From Agromyces mangrovi (GTDB lineage: Bacteria > Actinomycetota > Actinomycetes > Actinomycetales > Microbacteriaceae): DNA of 64,000 nucleotides. The position numbers and the translations under genes are program-made. The notes under the pieces were generated by a model. That model had not been told where the DNA came from, ran no database searches, and worked only from the letters and a program-made list of their open reading frames with translations. Positions 43,115 through 52,638 of the stretch are shown in pieces. Location of the stretch: the NCBI RefSeq assembly GCF_030296695.1, contig NZ_AP027737.1, positions 310,001-374,000 of the forward strand, given 5' to 3'. Position 1 is the stretch's first letter; each line of letters starts with the position of its first letter.

Positions 43115-44689
43115 ATGGACGACATGTCCACGAACTCCACCGACACCAGCACCACCGCGCCCGCCGACGAGGCGCACGACGACCGCAACGCGAACCGGTC
43201 CACCACGCCCGGCTCGGAGGGGTTCAAGGAGTACATCGGCTCGGGGTGGGCCGACCGTGCGGAGGTCGCGCCGCCGCAGCGCGAGCAGGCCGCGTACGCC
43301 GCCGCGCGACGCGCGCGCGTGTCCGCCGCGCACCGCGGCCAGCGCCTCGTCATCCCGGCCGGCGACATGAAGCAGCGCTCCAACGACACCGACTACCCGT
43401 TCCGCGCGCACTCGGCGTTCGCGCACCTCACCGGCTGGGGCTCCGACTCGGAGCCGGGTGCCGTGCTCGTGCTCGAGCCGACCGCCGACGGCCACGACGC
43501 GACCGTCTACTTCCGCGAGCGCGCCGGGCGCGACTCGAGCGAGTTCTACGACAACCCGGCGATCGGCGAGTTCTGGATCGGCCCGCGTCCCTCGCTCGCG
43601 CACGTCGCCGCCGACCTGGGCGTGGCCACGCGCGGCCTGGGCGAGTTCGACGCCGTGGTCGCTGCGGTCGACACCGACACCGTCGTCATCCGCGAGGCCG
43701 ACGCCGCCGTCACCGAGCGCATCGACCACGCCCGCATCCGCTACGCCGCCGAGCGCGCCGTCAGCCACAACGCGCAGGACGCGCCGTTCAGCATCGAGGT
43801 GGGCGACGAGCACGAGCCGGATGCCGCGCTGGCGCGCACCTGCTCCGAGCTGCGCCTCGTGAAGGACGAGTACGAGATCGAGCAGATGCGCCTCGCGGTC
43901 GCCGCGACCCGCGAGGGCTTCGACGACGTGCTCGCCGCCCTCCCCCGCGCCTCGGCCGTGCAGCGCGGCGAGCGCGTGATCGAGGGCGCGTTCCAGGCCC
44001 GCGCGCGGCTCGAGGGCAACGACGTCGGGTACGGCTCGATCGCGGCGGCCGGGCCGCACGCGACCGTGCTGCACTGGACCCGCAACGACGGCCCCGTCGC
44101 GCCCGGCGACCTGGTGCTGCTCGACGCGGGCGTCGAGCTCGACAGCTACTACACGGCCGACATCACGCGCACGTTCCCGGTGAACGGCACCTTCTCCGAG
44201 GTGCAGCGCCGGGTCTACGAGGCGGTGCGCGAGGCCGCCGACGCGGCGTTCGCGGTCGCGAGGCCCGGGGCGATCTTCCGCGAGGTGCACGAGGCCGCCA
44301 TGGAGGTCATCGCCCGCCGCACGGCGGAGTGGGGCCTGCTGCCGGTCTCGGCCGAGGAGTCGCTGCTCCCCGAGAACCAGTTCCACCGCCGCTACATGGT
44401 GCACGGCACGAGCCACCACCTCGGCATCGACGTGCACGACTGCGCGCAGGCCCGGCGCGAGCTGTACAAGGACGGCGTGCTCGAGGAGGGCATGGTCTTC
44501 ACGATCGAGCCCGGCCTGTACTTCCAGCCCGACGACCTGACGGTGCCCGAGGAGTACCGCGGCATCGGCGTGCGCATCGAGGACGACGTGCTGGTCACGG
44601 CCGACGGCGTCGAGAACCTGTCGGCGGCGTTCCCGCGCACGGCCGACGAGGTCGAGGACTGGGTGCGCCGGGTCGGCGCGCGCGACTAG
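43115..44689 (+). CDS. pepP: Xaa-Pro aminopeptidase (aminopeptidase P, M24B)
   Basis: A 524-residue dinuclear metallopeptidase removing N-terminal residues before proline. The N-terminal domain (from about residue 75) is of the AMP_N type (RLVIPAGDMKQRSND); the pita-bread catalytic domain has the five metal ligands in LLDAGVEL, YTADITRTF, HGTSHHLGIDVHD, FTIEPGLYF and GVRIEDDVLV. ATG at 43115 (MDDMSTNS) is used; ATG at 43124 is possible. The first 40 residues are Thr/Asp-rich and disordered. Its end overlaps the converging PGPGW gene by four bases. Confidence 0.93.
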   Translation: MDDMSTNSTDTSTTAPADEAHDDRNANRSTTPGSEGFKEYIGSGWADRAEVAPPQREQAAYAAARRARVSAAHRGQRLVIPAGDMKQRSNDTDYPFRAHSAFAHLTGWGSDSEPGAVLVLEPTADGHDATVYFRERAGRDSSEFYDNPAIGEFWIGPRPSLAHVAADLGVATRGLGEFDAVVAAVDTDTVVIREADAAVTERIDHARIRYAAERAVSHNAQDAPFSIEVGDEHEPDAALARTCSELRLVKDEYEIEQMRLAVAATREGFDDVLAALPRASAVQRGERVIEGAFQARARLEGNDVGYGSIAAAGPHATVLHWTRNDGPVAPGDLVLLDAGVELDSYYTADITRTFPVNGTFSEVQRRVYEAVREAADAAFAVARPGAIFREVHEAAMEVIARRTAEWGLLPVSAEESLLPENQFHRRYMVHGTSHHLGIDVHDCAQARRELYKDGVLEEGMVFTIEPGLYFQPDDLTVPEEYRGIGVRIEDDVLVTADGVENLSAAFPRTADEVEDWVRRVGARD

Positions 44690-45042
44690 CCCTCGGCGGG
44701 GCGACCGGCCGACCGCGCGGCACGGCGCTCGCGCCACCACGCGAGCACCCGGTCGATGATGCGCTTGACCCACACGGCGATGCGCTTCGCCCATGCGAAC
44801 TCGGTGCCGAGGATGGCGAAGCCGAGGAAGAACACGAGCGTGCCCGGCCCGGGCAGCGGCATGAGGACGAGCCCGGCGACGATCACGAGCGAGCCGAACA
44901 CGGCGACCGCGAACCGGTAGGCGAAGCGCAGGCGCGGGTGCCGCTCGATGAAGGCGCGTGCCCGGCGGAGCATCCGTCGGATCGGCCGGTCGGGATCCTC
45001 CCCGGCCGCGATCTCGCGTCGCAGCTCGAGCTCGGTGACCAT
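44686..45042 (-). CDS. PGPGW-type (TIGR02611) transmembrane protein
   Basis: A 118-residue membrane protein with two spans joined by the family motif LMPLPGPGTLVFFLGFAIL; charged regions flank both spans. Function unknown. The last residues are basic (WWRERRAARSAGR). ATG at 45042. It converges on pepP and may follow the stress-protein gene, 45 bases upstream on the same strand. Confidence 0.9.
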   Translation of the reverse strand: MVTELELRREIAAGEDPDRPIRRMLRRARAFIERHPRLRFAYRFAVAVFGSLVIVAGLVLMPLPGPGTLVFFLGFAILGTEFAWAKRIAVWVKRIIDRVLAWWRERRAARSAGRPAEG

Positions 45043-45087
45043 GTGCGCGATGCTACGGATCGGTGCTGGGAACGGGCTGCGTACCCG

Positions 45088-45804
45088 TCAGCCGCGCCCG
45101 TCGCGGGTCGCGGGCTCGTCCGCGCGGCTCGGCGACTCGCCGCGCTCAGCGTCGGCGACGTCGGGCTCGGCGGCGTCCTCCGACTCGGCCAGCTCGCCGT
45201 AGCGCGGGCGCTCGCGGGTCGGGGGCGGCACGGGAGCGGACGACGCGTCCCGCTCGGCCGTCGCCTGCTCGTAGGTGCGCCCGGTGGCGGCCGTCGGGGC
45301 GGGCGCGGGCGCCGTCGAGGCATCCGGCCCCAGGATCTCGCGGGCGCGGGCGCCGAGCCCGGGCTCGACGATGAGCGCGTAGCGGCCCGCCGCCACCTGC
45401 ATGACCGACGTGAAGTCGCGCCGCCGGCGGTTGATCGTGTACGTCACGAGGCCGAACAGCATGCCGAAGCCGGCGCCCAGCAGGAGCGCGGCGAACAGCA
45501 CGCCGAACGACTGGTCGGTCGGGGTGACGATGAAGAAGAGCAGCCCGAGGAACATGCCGAACCAGAGGCCCGAGAGCGCGCCCGCGCCGGCCGCGCGGCC
45601 CCAGCTCATGCGGCCCGTGACGCGCTCGATGCTCGTGAGGTCGGTGCCGACGATCGAGAGCTGCTTGACCGGGAAGTCGGCGCGCGCGAGCCGGTCGACC
45701 GCCGCCTGCGCCTCCGCATATGTCTCGAAGCTCGCCGCCTCGTCGCCCTTCGGCACCGTCGGGAACTTCGTGCCGCGGCCGCCCAGCATCCTCGGATTCG
45801 TCAC
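45088..45804 (-). CDS. general stress protein 17M-like membrane protein
   Basis: A 238-residue protein. Residues 25-65 (FETYAEAQAAVDRLARADF-PVKQLSIVG) match the YflT/general-stress N-terminal domain. Two glycine-rich membrane segments follow (GAGALSGLWFGMFLGLLFFI; LLLGAGFGMLFGLVTYTI), then a Pro/Ala/Glu-rich disordered tail. GTG at 45804 (VTNPRMLGG) sits about 50 bases from the divergent MgtE-like gene. A role in envelope stress is only suggested by the family name. Confidence 0.85.
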   Translation of the reverse strand: MTNPRMLGGRGTKFPTVPKGDEAASFETYAEAQAAVDRLARADFPVKQLSIVGTDLTSIERVTGRMSWGRAAGAGALSGLWFGMFLGLLFFIVTPTDQSFGVLFAALLLGAGFGMLFGLVTYTINRRRRDFTSVMQVAAGRYALIVEPGLGARAREILGPDASTAPAPAPTAATGRTYEQATAERDASSAPVPPPTRERPRYGELAESEDAAEPDVADAERGESPSRADEPATRDGRG

Positions 45805-45858
45805 GCGCCCATTGTCCCATGCACGCCTCGGGCCGGGCCCCGGGGGTAGATTCGAGGG

Positions 45859-47205
45859 GTGAGCGCCTCGAGAGTCTTCGTCGCCCGCCTGGCCGGCTGC
45901 GCCGTGTTCGATCCCGTCGGCGACCGCGTGGGCAAGGTGCGCGACGTGCTCGTCGTGTACCGCAAGGACGACCCTCCGCGCGTGGTGGGGCTGATCGTCG
46001 AGATCCCCGGCAAGCGCCGCGTGTTCGTCTCGATCGGACGCGTCACGAGCATCTCGAGCAGCCAGATCATCACGACCGGCATCATCAACATGCGCCGGTT
46101 CGAGCAGCGCGGCGGCGAGGTGCGCCTCATCGCCGAGATGTTCGGGCGCCACGTCGACTTCGACGACGGGTCGGGCGAGGCGACGATCGAGGACGTCGCG
46201 ATCGAGGAGCACGCGCAGGGCGAGTGGGACGTCTCGCAGCTGCTCGTGCGCCGCCGCAAGACGAGTGCGTCGCCGTTCGCGCGCGGTGCGACCGCGTTCG
46301 TCGGCTGGGGCGAGGTGACCGAGCGCTCGGGCGCCGGCCAGCAGCAGTCTGCCGAGCACCTCATCGCCGCGTACTCCGAGCTGAAGCCGGCCGACCTGGC
46401 GAACACCATGCTCGAGCTGCCGGCCGACCGCCGCCGCGAGGTGGCCGCCGAGCTGCCCGACGGCCGGCTCGCCGACGCGCTCGAGGAGATGCCCGAGGCC
46501 GACCAGGTCGAGCTGCTCGCGACGCTCGGCGACGAGCGCGCGGCCGACGTGCTCGACCACATGCAGCCCGACGATGCGGCCGACCTCATCGCCCAGCTCC
46601 CGCTCGAGCGCGGCGAGCAGCTCCTCGACCTGATGGAGCCCGAGGAGGCAGACGACGTGCGGTTCCTCCTCACCTACGAGGCCGACACGGCCGGCGGCCT
46701 CATGACCACCGAGCCGATCATCGTGTCGGCCGACGCGACGGTCGCCGAGGGCCTCGCCCTCATCCGTCGGCACGAGCTGCCGCCCGCGCTCGGCGCGGCG
46801 GTGTGCGTCACGATGCCGCCGCACGAGCCGCCCACGGGGCGCTTCCTCGGAATGGTGCACTTCCAGCGCATGCTGCGGTACCCGCCGAACGAACGCCTCG
46901 GCACCCTCATCGACCAGGGACTCGAGCCGGTCTCGGGCGACACCTCTGCCGCCGAGGTCAGCCGCATCCTCGCCAGCTACGACCTCGTGTCGGTGCCCGT
47001 CGTCGACGAGCGCAACCGGCTGCTCGGCGTGGTCACGATCGACGACGTGCTCGACTACCTGCTGCCCGACGACTGGCGCTCGCAACCCGACGAGGACGAC
47101 GAGGTGCGCCGGCGCGCCGCGGCGCGCGAGCAGCTGCTGACGGGCAGCATCCCGATCCAGACCGGACGACGCACGCGGAGGAGGGACGCGAATGGCACGC
47201 GCTGA
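45859..47205 (+). CDS. soluble MgtE-like protein (PRC-barrel, MgtE-N and CBS domains, no channel)
   Basis: A 448-residue cytosolic protein. An N-terminal PRC-barrel-like region (CAVFDPVGDRVGKVRDVLV), an MgtE_N superhelix (EMPEADQVELLATLGDERAA ... LLDLMEPEEADDV) and two CBS motifs (MTTEPIIVSADATVAEGL; VPVVDERNRLLGVVTIDDVL) are visible. The membrane channel domain of true MgtE transporters is absent, so it should sense Mg2+ or a nucleotide rather than transport. It starts with GTG at 45859. It overlaps the DUF1003 gene by 14 bases, suggesting a functional unit with that membrane protein. Confidence 0.88.
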   Translation: MSASRVFVARLAGCAVFDPVGDRVGKVRDVLVVYRKDDPPRVVGLIVEIPGKRRVFVSIGRVTSISSSQIITTGIINMRRFEQRGGEVRLIAEMFGRHVDFDDGSGEATIEDVAIEEHAQGEWDVSQLLVRRRKTSASPFARGATAFVGWGEVTERSGAGQQQSAEHLIAAYSELKPADLANTMLELPADRRREVAAELPDGRLADALEEMPEADQVELLATLGDERAADVLDHMQPDDAADLIAQLPLERGEQLLDLMEPEEADDVRFLLTYEADTAGGLMTTEPIIVSADATVAEGLALIRRHELPPALGAAVCVTMPPHEPPTGRFLGMVHFQRMLRYPPNERLGTLIDQGLEPVSGDTSAAEVSRILASYDLVSVPVVDERNRLLGVVTIDDVLDYLLPDDWRSQPDEDDEVRRRAAAREQLLTGSIPIQTGRRTRRRDANGTR

Positions 47206-47719
47206 CCGCCAGGGCTCGCGCTCCGACGCCTCGCGCGGCGGTGCCTCGCGCAACACCGCGTCGCCGACCCGCGACCGCGACCGGTTCGGCCGCTTCACCG
47301 AGGTCGTGGCGCGCGGCATGGGCACGCCGTGGTTCCTGCTCGGCCTCACCATGTTCGTGCTGCTGTGGATGGGCTGGAACACGTTCGCACCCGCCAACCT
47401 GCAGTTCGACCGGGCCGACTACGGCTTCATCGCGCTGACCCTCGTGCTCTCGCTGCAGGCCTCGTACGCGGCACCGCTCATCCTGCTCGCGCAGAACCGC
47501 CAGGACGACCGCGACCGGGTGCAGATCGAGCAGGACCGGCAGCGGGCCGAGCGCAACCTCGCCGACACCGAGTACCTCGCCCGCGAGGTGGTCGCGCTGC
47601 GACTGGCGATGAGCGACATGGCGTCGAAGGAGTTCATCCGCTCCGAGCTGCGCGCGCTGGTCGAGGAGCTCGACGCGCGCGACGCCGACGAGGACGAGGG
47701 TGCGAATGCCGCAGGCTGA
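47192..47719 (+). CDS. DUF1003 family membrane protein
   Basis: A 175-residue protein with two membrane spans (TPWFLLGLTMFVLLWMGW and FIALTLVLSLQASYAAPLIL) separated by a short loop with the family motif NLQFDRADYGF, followed by a cytosolic coiled-coil-like helix (DRDRVQIEQDRQRAERNLAD). It overlaps both neighbours: 14 bases with the MgtE-like gene and 14 bases with mrp. Function unknown; coupling with the Mg2+-sensor-like protein suggests an ion-related role (inference). Confidence 0.92.
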   Translation: MARADRQGSRSDASRGGASRNTASPTRDRDRFGRFTEVVARGMGTPWFLLGLTMFVLLWMGWNTFAPANLQFDRADYGFIALTLVLSLQASYAAPLILLAQNRQDDRDRVQIEQDRQRAERNLADTEYLAREVVALRLAMSDMASKEFIRSELRALVEELDARDADEDEGANAAG

Positions 47720-48863
47720 CGCAGCCGACTCGGTCACCGTGCGGGTGCTGCGGGCGCTCGACGGCGTGCTCGACCCCGAGATCCGCCGCCCCGTCACCGA
47801 GCTCGACATGATCGGCGACGTCACCGAGACCGGCGACGGCGTGCACGTCGCCGTGAAGCTCACGATCGTCGGATGCCCCGCCGCCGACCGCATCGAGCGC
47901 GACGTGCGCACGGCCGCCGAGTCGGTCGTGGGCGACGGCAACGCGGGCGTGACGCTGTCGGTCATGACGCCGGACGAGCGGCGCGCGCTCACCGAGAAGC
48001 TGCAGGCCGGGCGCCCGAAGCGGGGCATCCCGTTCGACGCCGACTCGCTCACCCGCGTCTACGCCGTGACGAGCGGCAAGGGCGGCGTCGGCAAGTCGAC
48101 CGTCACCGCGAACCTCGCCGTCGCGCTCGCACGGCGCGGCCTCGCCGTCGGCGTGCTCGACGCCGACGTGCACGGCTTCTCCATTCCGGGGGTGCTCGGC
48201 ATGGTCGACGAGTCCGGGCGCGCACCGCGACCGACCCGGGTCGACGAGATGATCCTGCCGCCCGTCGCCCACGACGTGAAGGTCGTCTCGATCGGCATGT
48301 TCGTCGACGACCCGCAGGCCGCCGTCGCGTGGCGCGGGCCGATGCTGCACCGCACGATCCAGCAGTTCCTCACCGACGTCTACTGGGGCGACCTCGACGT
48401 GCTGCTGCTCGACCTGCCGCCCGGCACGGGCGACGTCGCCATCTCGGTCGGCCAGCTGCTCCCCCACGCCGACGTGCTCGTGGTCACCACCCCGCAGCCC
48501 GCGGCCGCCGACGTCGCCGAGCGCAGCGGCACCGTCGCACGCCAGACCGGGCAGCACGTCTTCGGCGTGATCGAGAACATGGCAGGCCTCCCCCAGCCCG
48601 ACGGGTCGGTGCTGCGGCTGTTCGGCGAGGGCGGCGGCGAGGAGGTCGCCGCCCGGCTGTCGCGGGGTCGGGACGAGCCCGTGCCGCTGCTCGCGTCGGT
48701 GCCGCTGTCGATCGCGCTCCGCGAGGGCGGCGACGCCGGGCTCCCCGTCGTGGTGGCCGACCCCGACGACGCGGCCGCGCGGGCGATCGACGACGTCGCG
48801 GCCGCGCTCGCGTCGCGCCCCCGTTCGCTCCAGGGGCGACCGCTCGGGGTACGGGTGCGCTGA
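47706..48863 (+). CDS. mrp: Mrp/NBP35-type P-loop ATPase, iron-sulfur carrier family
   Basis: A 385-residue protein with an N-terminal MIP18/DUF59 domain (VLDPEIRRPVTELDMI) and a ParA/MinD-like ATPase domain with deviant Walker A VTSGKGGVGKSTVTANLA, switch I DADVHGFSIP and Walker B LLLDLPPGTGD. The CxxC pair that holds the cluster in many Mrp proteins is missing: the position after ENMAGL reads PQPDGSVLRLFGEGGG. ATG at 47706 is preferred over GTG at 47700. It is coupled to the DUF1003 gene before and the lipoprotein gene after (TGATG). Confidence 0.9.
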   Translation: MPQADAADSVTVRVLRALDGVLDPEIRRPVTELDMIGDVTETGDGVHVAVKLTIVGCPAADRIERDVRTAAESVVGDGNAGVTLSVMTPDERRALTEKLQAGRPKRGIPFDADSLTRVYAVTSGKGGVGKSTVTANLAVALARRGLAVGVLDADVHGFSIPGVLGMVDESGRAPRPTRVDEMILPPVAHDVKVVSIGMFVDDPQAAVAWRGPMLHRTIQQFLTDVYWGDLDVLLLDLPPGTGDVAISVGQLLPHADVLVVTTPQPAAADVAERSGTVARQTGQHVFGVIENMAGLPQPDGSVLRLFGEGGGEEVAARLSRGRDEPVPLLASVPLSIALREGGDAGLPVVVADPDDAAARAIDDVAAALASRPRSLQGRPLGVRVR

Positions 48864-49705
48864 TGCGCGCGGGCGCCGCGCTCGGGGCATCCGCCCTGCT
48901 GATCGCGTGCGCCGGCTGCGCCGCGGGCGACGGCCTCTCCGACCCGCCCGATGGCCTCGACGTCGTCGTGTTCCAGCACCGGCTCGACTACGTGCCGCGC
49001 GTGCTCGAGGTGCGGCTCGAGAACGGCGGGGCCTCGACCCTCGAGGTCACGGAGGTCGCGTTCGTCTCCGACCGGTTCGTCGATGCGGCGGTCGACCCCG
49101 ACGGGGTGACGCTGACGCCCGGCCGCGCGGTGGCGCTGCGCATCCCGCTGCCCGCGTCGGTGTGCGACGAGCCCGAGACCGCGCCGCCCGTCGTCGAGGT
49201 GACGTGGGCGGCCGACGACGGCAGCCGCACCGCGCGGCTGCCCGCGGTCGACGAGCAGGGCGTGCTCGACCGCATCAACGACGAGGACTGCCTGGCCGCC
49301 GCGGTGGAGTCCGTCGCGCGCCTCTCGATGCCCGAGCGGCTGCGGGTCGAGGGCTCGGGGCCGACGCAGCGCGCGTGGATCGACGTCTCGGTCGAGCCGG
49401 CCGGGGGCGAGCGGATACTGCGCCTCGACGCGGTGCGCACCACGACCCTGCTCAACGGACCGGGCGGCACCGGCTGGCCGCTCGACCTCGAGGTGCGCGG
49501 CGACGACGCGCCGTCGACGATCCCGCTCGAGATCGCGCCCGCGCGGTGCGACCCGCACGCGATCGCCGAGGACAAGCGCGGCACCATCCTGCCGTTCGAG
49601 GTCGCCGTGGGCGGCCGCACGGGCGACCTCGACCTGGTGTCGAGCGACGACCTGCGCCGCGAGATCTACGCGTTCGTCGGCGAGCGCTGCGAGCTGCCCG
49701 GCTGA
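48863..49705 (+). CDS. putative lipoprotein
   Basis: A 280-residue exported protein with a lipoprotein signal (MRAGAALGASALLIACAGC; lipid-modified Cys about 16-19) and two beta-rich domains without recognisable catalytic motifs. Paired cysteines (VCDEPE, DEDCLA, APARCDPH, GERCELPG) may form disulfides. Its start overlaps the mrp stop by one base. The family is unknown to me; it could be an envelope accessory protein. Confidence 0.75.
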   Translation: MRAGAALGASALLIACAGCAAGDGLSDPPDGLDVVVFQHRLDYVPRVLEVRLENGGASTLEVTEVAFVSDRFVDAAVDPDGVTLTPGRAVALRIPLPASVCDEPETAPPVVEVTWAADDGSRTARLPAVDEQGVLDRINDEDCLAAAVESVARLSMPERLRVEGSGPTQRAWIDVSVEPAGGERILRLDAVRTTTLLNGPGGTGWPLDLEVRGDDAPSTIPLEIAPARCDPHAIAEDKRGTILPFEVAVGGRTGDLDLVSSDDLRREIYAFVGERCELPG

Positions 49706-49733
49706 ACCACCGGGCCTCCGCGATCGAAGCCGG

Positions 49734-51215
49734 TCAGGCGGGCTCGACCAGGCGACCGAGCAGTTCGACCAGCAACCGCTCCGCGAGCGGTGCGGGCAGC
49801 ACCTCGACCAACGCGAGCACGGGCGCGAGCGACTCGGGCACCGCCGGGCCGTCGGCCGCGAGCAGGCCCAGCCCGCCGAGCAGGCCGGCCGCCGTGTCGG
49901 AGTCGACGCCGCCGGCGAGCGCGCCGAGCGCCGCGGCGCCGCCGAGCCCGTCGAGCAGCGCGGTGCCGTCGAGCCCGGGCTCGCCGCGCACGTCGTCCGC
50001 TGCAGCGGCCAGGTCGGGCAGCAGTCCGTCCAGGATCGACTCGGTGACGGGCGTGACCGTGAGGTGGGTGGTGCGCGGCAGCACCGTGCCGTCGGCCTGG
50101 CGATGCGCCGGCTGCAGCTGGAGCTGCCAGCCGCGGGCGCGCACGGCGTCGGCCCAGCGGTGCGGGTCGACGCGGCGCTCGGCGGGCACGGCGTCGTCGG
50201 CCGCGACCGCCAGCAGCGGACCGGTCGGCTCACCGACCACGCGCAGGCCCTCGATCGCGGTGACCGCCTCGACGAGCGCGGCGGTGGCGCGCGCGGTCTG
50301 CCCGACGAGCTCGGTGAAGCCGTCGGTGCCGAGCACCTGCACGATCGCCCACGCCCCCGCGAGGGGGCCCGCGGGCTTCGAGCCGAGCAGCGTCGGGTTC
50401 ACCACCGGGTAGCCCGACCACTCGGTCGTGGCGAAGTACTGGTGGCGCTGCCGGTCGCGCCCGCGCTGCAGCAGCACGCTCGCTCCCTTCGGCGAGTAGC
50501 CGTACTTGTGCAGGTCGGCCGACAGGCTCGTCACGCCGGGCACGCGGAAGTCCCACGGGGCGACCTCGGTCGGCCAGAACGCGAGGGCGAACCCGCCGAT
50601 GCACGCGTCGACGTGCAGGTCGACGCCCTGCGCCAGCGCGGCATCCGCCACCTCGGCCACCGGGTCGAGCGTCGCGAACGGGTACGACGGCGCGCTCACC
50701 ACGACGAGGGCGACGGCGGGCCCGAGCCGGTCGATCATGGCGGATGCCTCGGGCGCACCCGTCGCGGGGTCGACCGGCACGATGTCGAGCTCGAGCCCGA
50801 GCAGGTGCGCGCCCTTGCGGAACGCGGCGTGCACCGTGCTCGGCGCGACCAGGCGCGGCGTGCCCTCGCCGCCGCGCGCACGCCACGCGTCGCGCGCGGT
50901 CTTCACCGCGAGGATGCAGCTCTCGGTGCCGCCCGAGGTGAACGAGCCGACCACGTCGTCGTCGCCGTGGAACGCCTCGCGCGCGAAGCCGACGAGCTCG
51001 CGTTCCATCACCGCGACCGAGCCGAACGTGGTCGGGTCGAGCCCGTTCACGGGCTGCACGGCACGTGCGGCGCGCGCGGCGAGCTCGTCGAGGTCGGGGC
51101 GGCCCGAGTCGTACACGTACGAGAGGACGCGCCCGCCGTGGGTCGGCGCGTCGGCCGCGCGCAGCGCGTCGAGCCGGTCGAGCACCGCGAGTGCGTCGGG
51201 GGCGGGTTCGGTCAC
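49734..51215 (-). CDS. PLP-dependent group II decarboxylase (or lyase) family protein
   Basis: A 493-residue fold-type I enzyme with SFTSGGTESCILAVKTAR, the Asp/His pair in VDACIGGFAL, and the Schiff-base lysine in SLSADLHKYGYSPKG. The pattern fits the glutamate/tyrosine decarboxylase and sphingosine-phosphate-lyase group. The last 100 residues after VTPVTESIL are an Ala/Leu/Gly-rich helical extension that I do not recognise. GTG at 51215 overlaps the transporter stop by four bases. With the divergent succinate-semialdehyde dehydrogenase, a route from an amino acid through an amine to succinate is possible (inference); the substrate is not determined. Confidence 0.8.
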   Translation of the reverse strand: MTEPAPDALAVLDRLDALRAADAPTHGGRVLSYVYDSGRPDLDELAARAARAVQPVNGLDPTTFGSVAVMERELVGFAREAFHGDDDVVGSFTSGGTESCILAVKTARDAWRARGGEGTPRLVAPSTVHAAFRKGAHLLGLELDIVPVDPATGAPEASAMIDRLGPAVALVVVSAPSYPFATLDPVAEVADAALAQGVDLHVDACIGGFALAFWPTEVAPWDFRVPGVTSLSADLHKYGYSPKGASVLLQRGRDRQRHQYFATTEWSGYPVVNPTLLGSKPAGPLAGAWAIVQVLGTDGFTELVGQTARATAALVEAVTAIEGLRVVGEPTGPLLAVAADDAVPAERRVDPHRWADAVRARGWQLQLQPAHRQADGTVLPRTTHLTVTPVTESILDGLLPDLAAAADDVRGEPGLDGTALLDGLGGAAALGALAGGVDSDTAAGLLGGLGLLAADGPAVPESLAPVLALVEVLPAPLAERLLVELLGRLVEPA

Positions 51216-52606
51216 GATCGGGTCTCCTCCTGCGCCTCGGCGGCGCGTTCGATGTCGGTGCGACGCAGCCGGTACCGGGCGAGCGTCGCGAGGCTGGTGA
51301 GCGCGAGCGCGGCGGGCACGACGCTGAACGCGATCGCGATGCCCGAGACCGCGGCCGGCGACTGGGTGACGACCTCGGCGCCCACCGACTCGGCGTATCC
51401 GGTGATCGCGAGCACGACCGTGAGCACGCTCGCGCCGAGCGCCATGCCGGCGGTCTCGCCCGCGGTCCACACGCCGCCGAAGCTGCCGGCGCTGCCCTCG
51501 CCGTGGGTCGCGGCGTCGACCGAGACCACGTCGGGCAGCATCGCCATGGGCAGTGACTGCATGCCCGCGTAGGCGGCGCCCGCCAACGCGACGGGCACGT
51601 ACACCCACGCGCCGGGGGCGAACAGCAGTGGGGTGAGCCCGAGCGTCGCCACCGCGAAGAGCAGGCTCGCCCAGGCGAACGCACGCTCCTTGCCGACGCG
51701 ACGCGCGACCGCGCCCCACGCCGGAGCCATCAGGATCGCCGGGCCGATCAGCGCGAGGAAGAGGAAGGTGAGGGCGTCCTCGGAGCGCAGCACCCAGACG
51801 GCGACGTAGTTGGCGGCCGCGAGCATGAGGCCCGTCGCGAGCGCCTGCAGCACGAACGTCGACAGCAGCGCGCGGAACGGGGCGCTCCGTCGCAGCACGC
51901 GCACGCCCGCCGCGTACTGCTCCCGGATGCCCCGCCAAGCCGACGCGCGCGGCGTCGCCGGGGAGGCATCCGTCGTGGGCTGCCCCTTCGGCGCCGTGAA
52001 GCTCGCGATGAACAGGCCCGCGCCGATCACGAGGCCCGCGACGAGCGCCATCACGAGGTAGCCCGTGTACTCGTCGGGGCCGGCGCGGCGCAGCGCTGGT
52101 GCGCCCGCGCCGAACAGCAGGATGGCCGCGCTCAGCACCACCACCCGCCAGGTGAGGAGGCGCGTGCGGTTGTCGTAGCCCGACGTGATCTCGGCGGGCA
52201 GCGCGATGTACGGCACCTGGAAGAGCGAGAAGGCCGTCGCGCACAGCACGAACGCGACCAGCACCCACAGGGCCGCCCAGCCCGGTGCGAGTCCCTCGGG
52301 CACGGCGAACGTGAGCAGGAAGCAGACGGGCAGGGCGATCGCGCCGAGCAGCATGGGTCCGCGCCGGCTGCCGGTGCGCGCGAGGGCGCGGTCGCTGCGG
52401 TACCCGATCACCGGGTCGATGATGACGTCCCACACCTTCGCGACGGTCACGATCGCGCCGGCGAGCAGCGCGGTCACGCCGAGGGTGTCGGTCAGGTAGA
52501 AGACGAGCACCAGGCCGGGCAGCGTGCCGAAGCCGCCGGTGCCGATGGATCCGACCGCGTAGCGGGCGATCGTCGACCGGCCCAGCGGGCGTTCCGTCGC
52601 AGTCAT
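51212..52606 (-). CDS. MFS transporter of the GPH (glycoside-pentoside-hexuronide) cation symporter type
   Basis: A 464-residue transporter with twelve predicted spans. GPH-family features include ARYAVGSIGTGGFGTLPGL near the N-terminus, the loop DPVIGYRSDRALARTGSRRGPML between helices 2 and 3, and SLFQVPYIALPAEIT. ATG at 52606; an ATG at 52618 is also possible. It is the first gene of a two-gene unit with the decarboxylase (four-base overlap) and divergent from the dehydrogenase gene. The transported substrate may be the decarboxylase's substrate or product rather than a sugar (inference). Confidence 0.85.
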   Translation of the reverse strand: MTATERPLGRSTIARYAVGSIGTGGFGTLPGLVLVFYLTDTLGVTALLAGAIVTVAKVWDVIIDPVIGYRSDRALARTGSRRGPMLLGAIALPVCFLLTFAVPEGLAPGWAALWVLVAFVLCATAFSLFQVPYIALPAEITSGYDNRTRLLTWRVVVLSAAILLFGAGAPALRRAGPDEYTGYLVMALVAGLVIGAGLFIASFTAPKGQPTTDASPATPRASAWRGIREQYAAGVRVLRRSAPFRALLSTFVLQALATGLMLAAANYVAVWVLRSEDALTFLFLALIGPAILMAPAWGAVARRVGKERAFAWASLLFAVATLGLTPLLFAPGAWVYVPVALAGAAYAGMQSLPMAMLPDVVSVDAATHGEGSAGSFGGVWTAGETAGMALGASVLTVVLAITGYAESVGAEVVTQSPAAVSGIAIAFSVVPAALALTSLATLARYRLRRTDIERAAEAQEETRS

Positions 52607-52638
52607 GACGGGCAGCATAACCGCTCGGAAGCGAAGTG

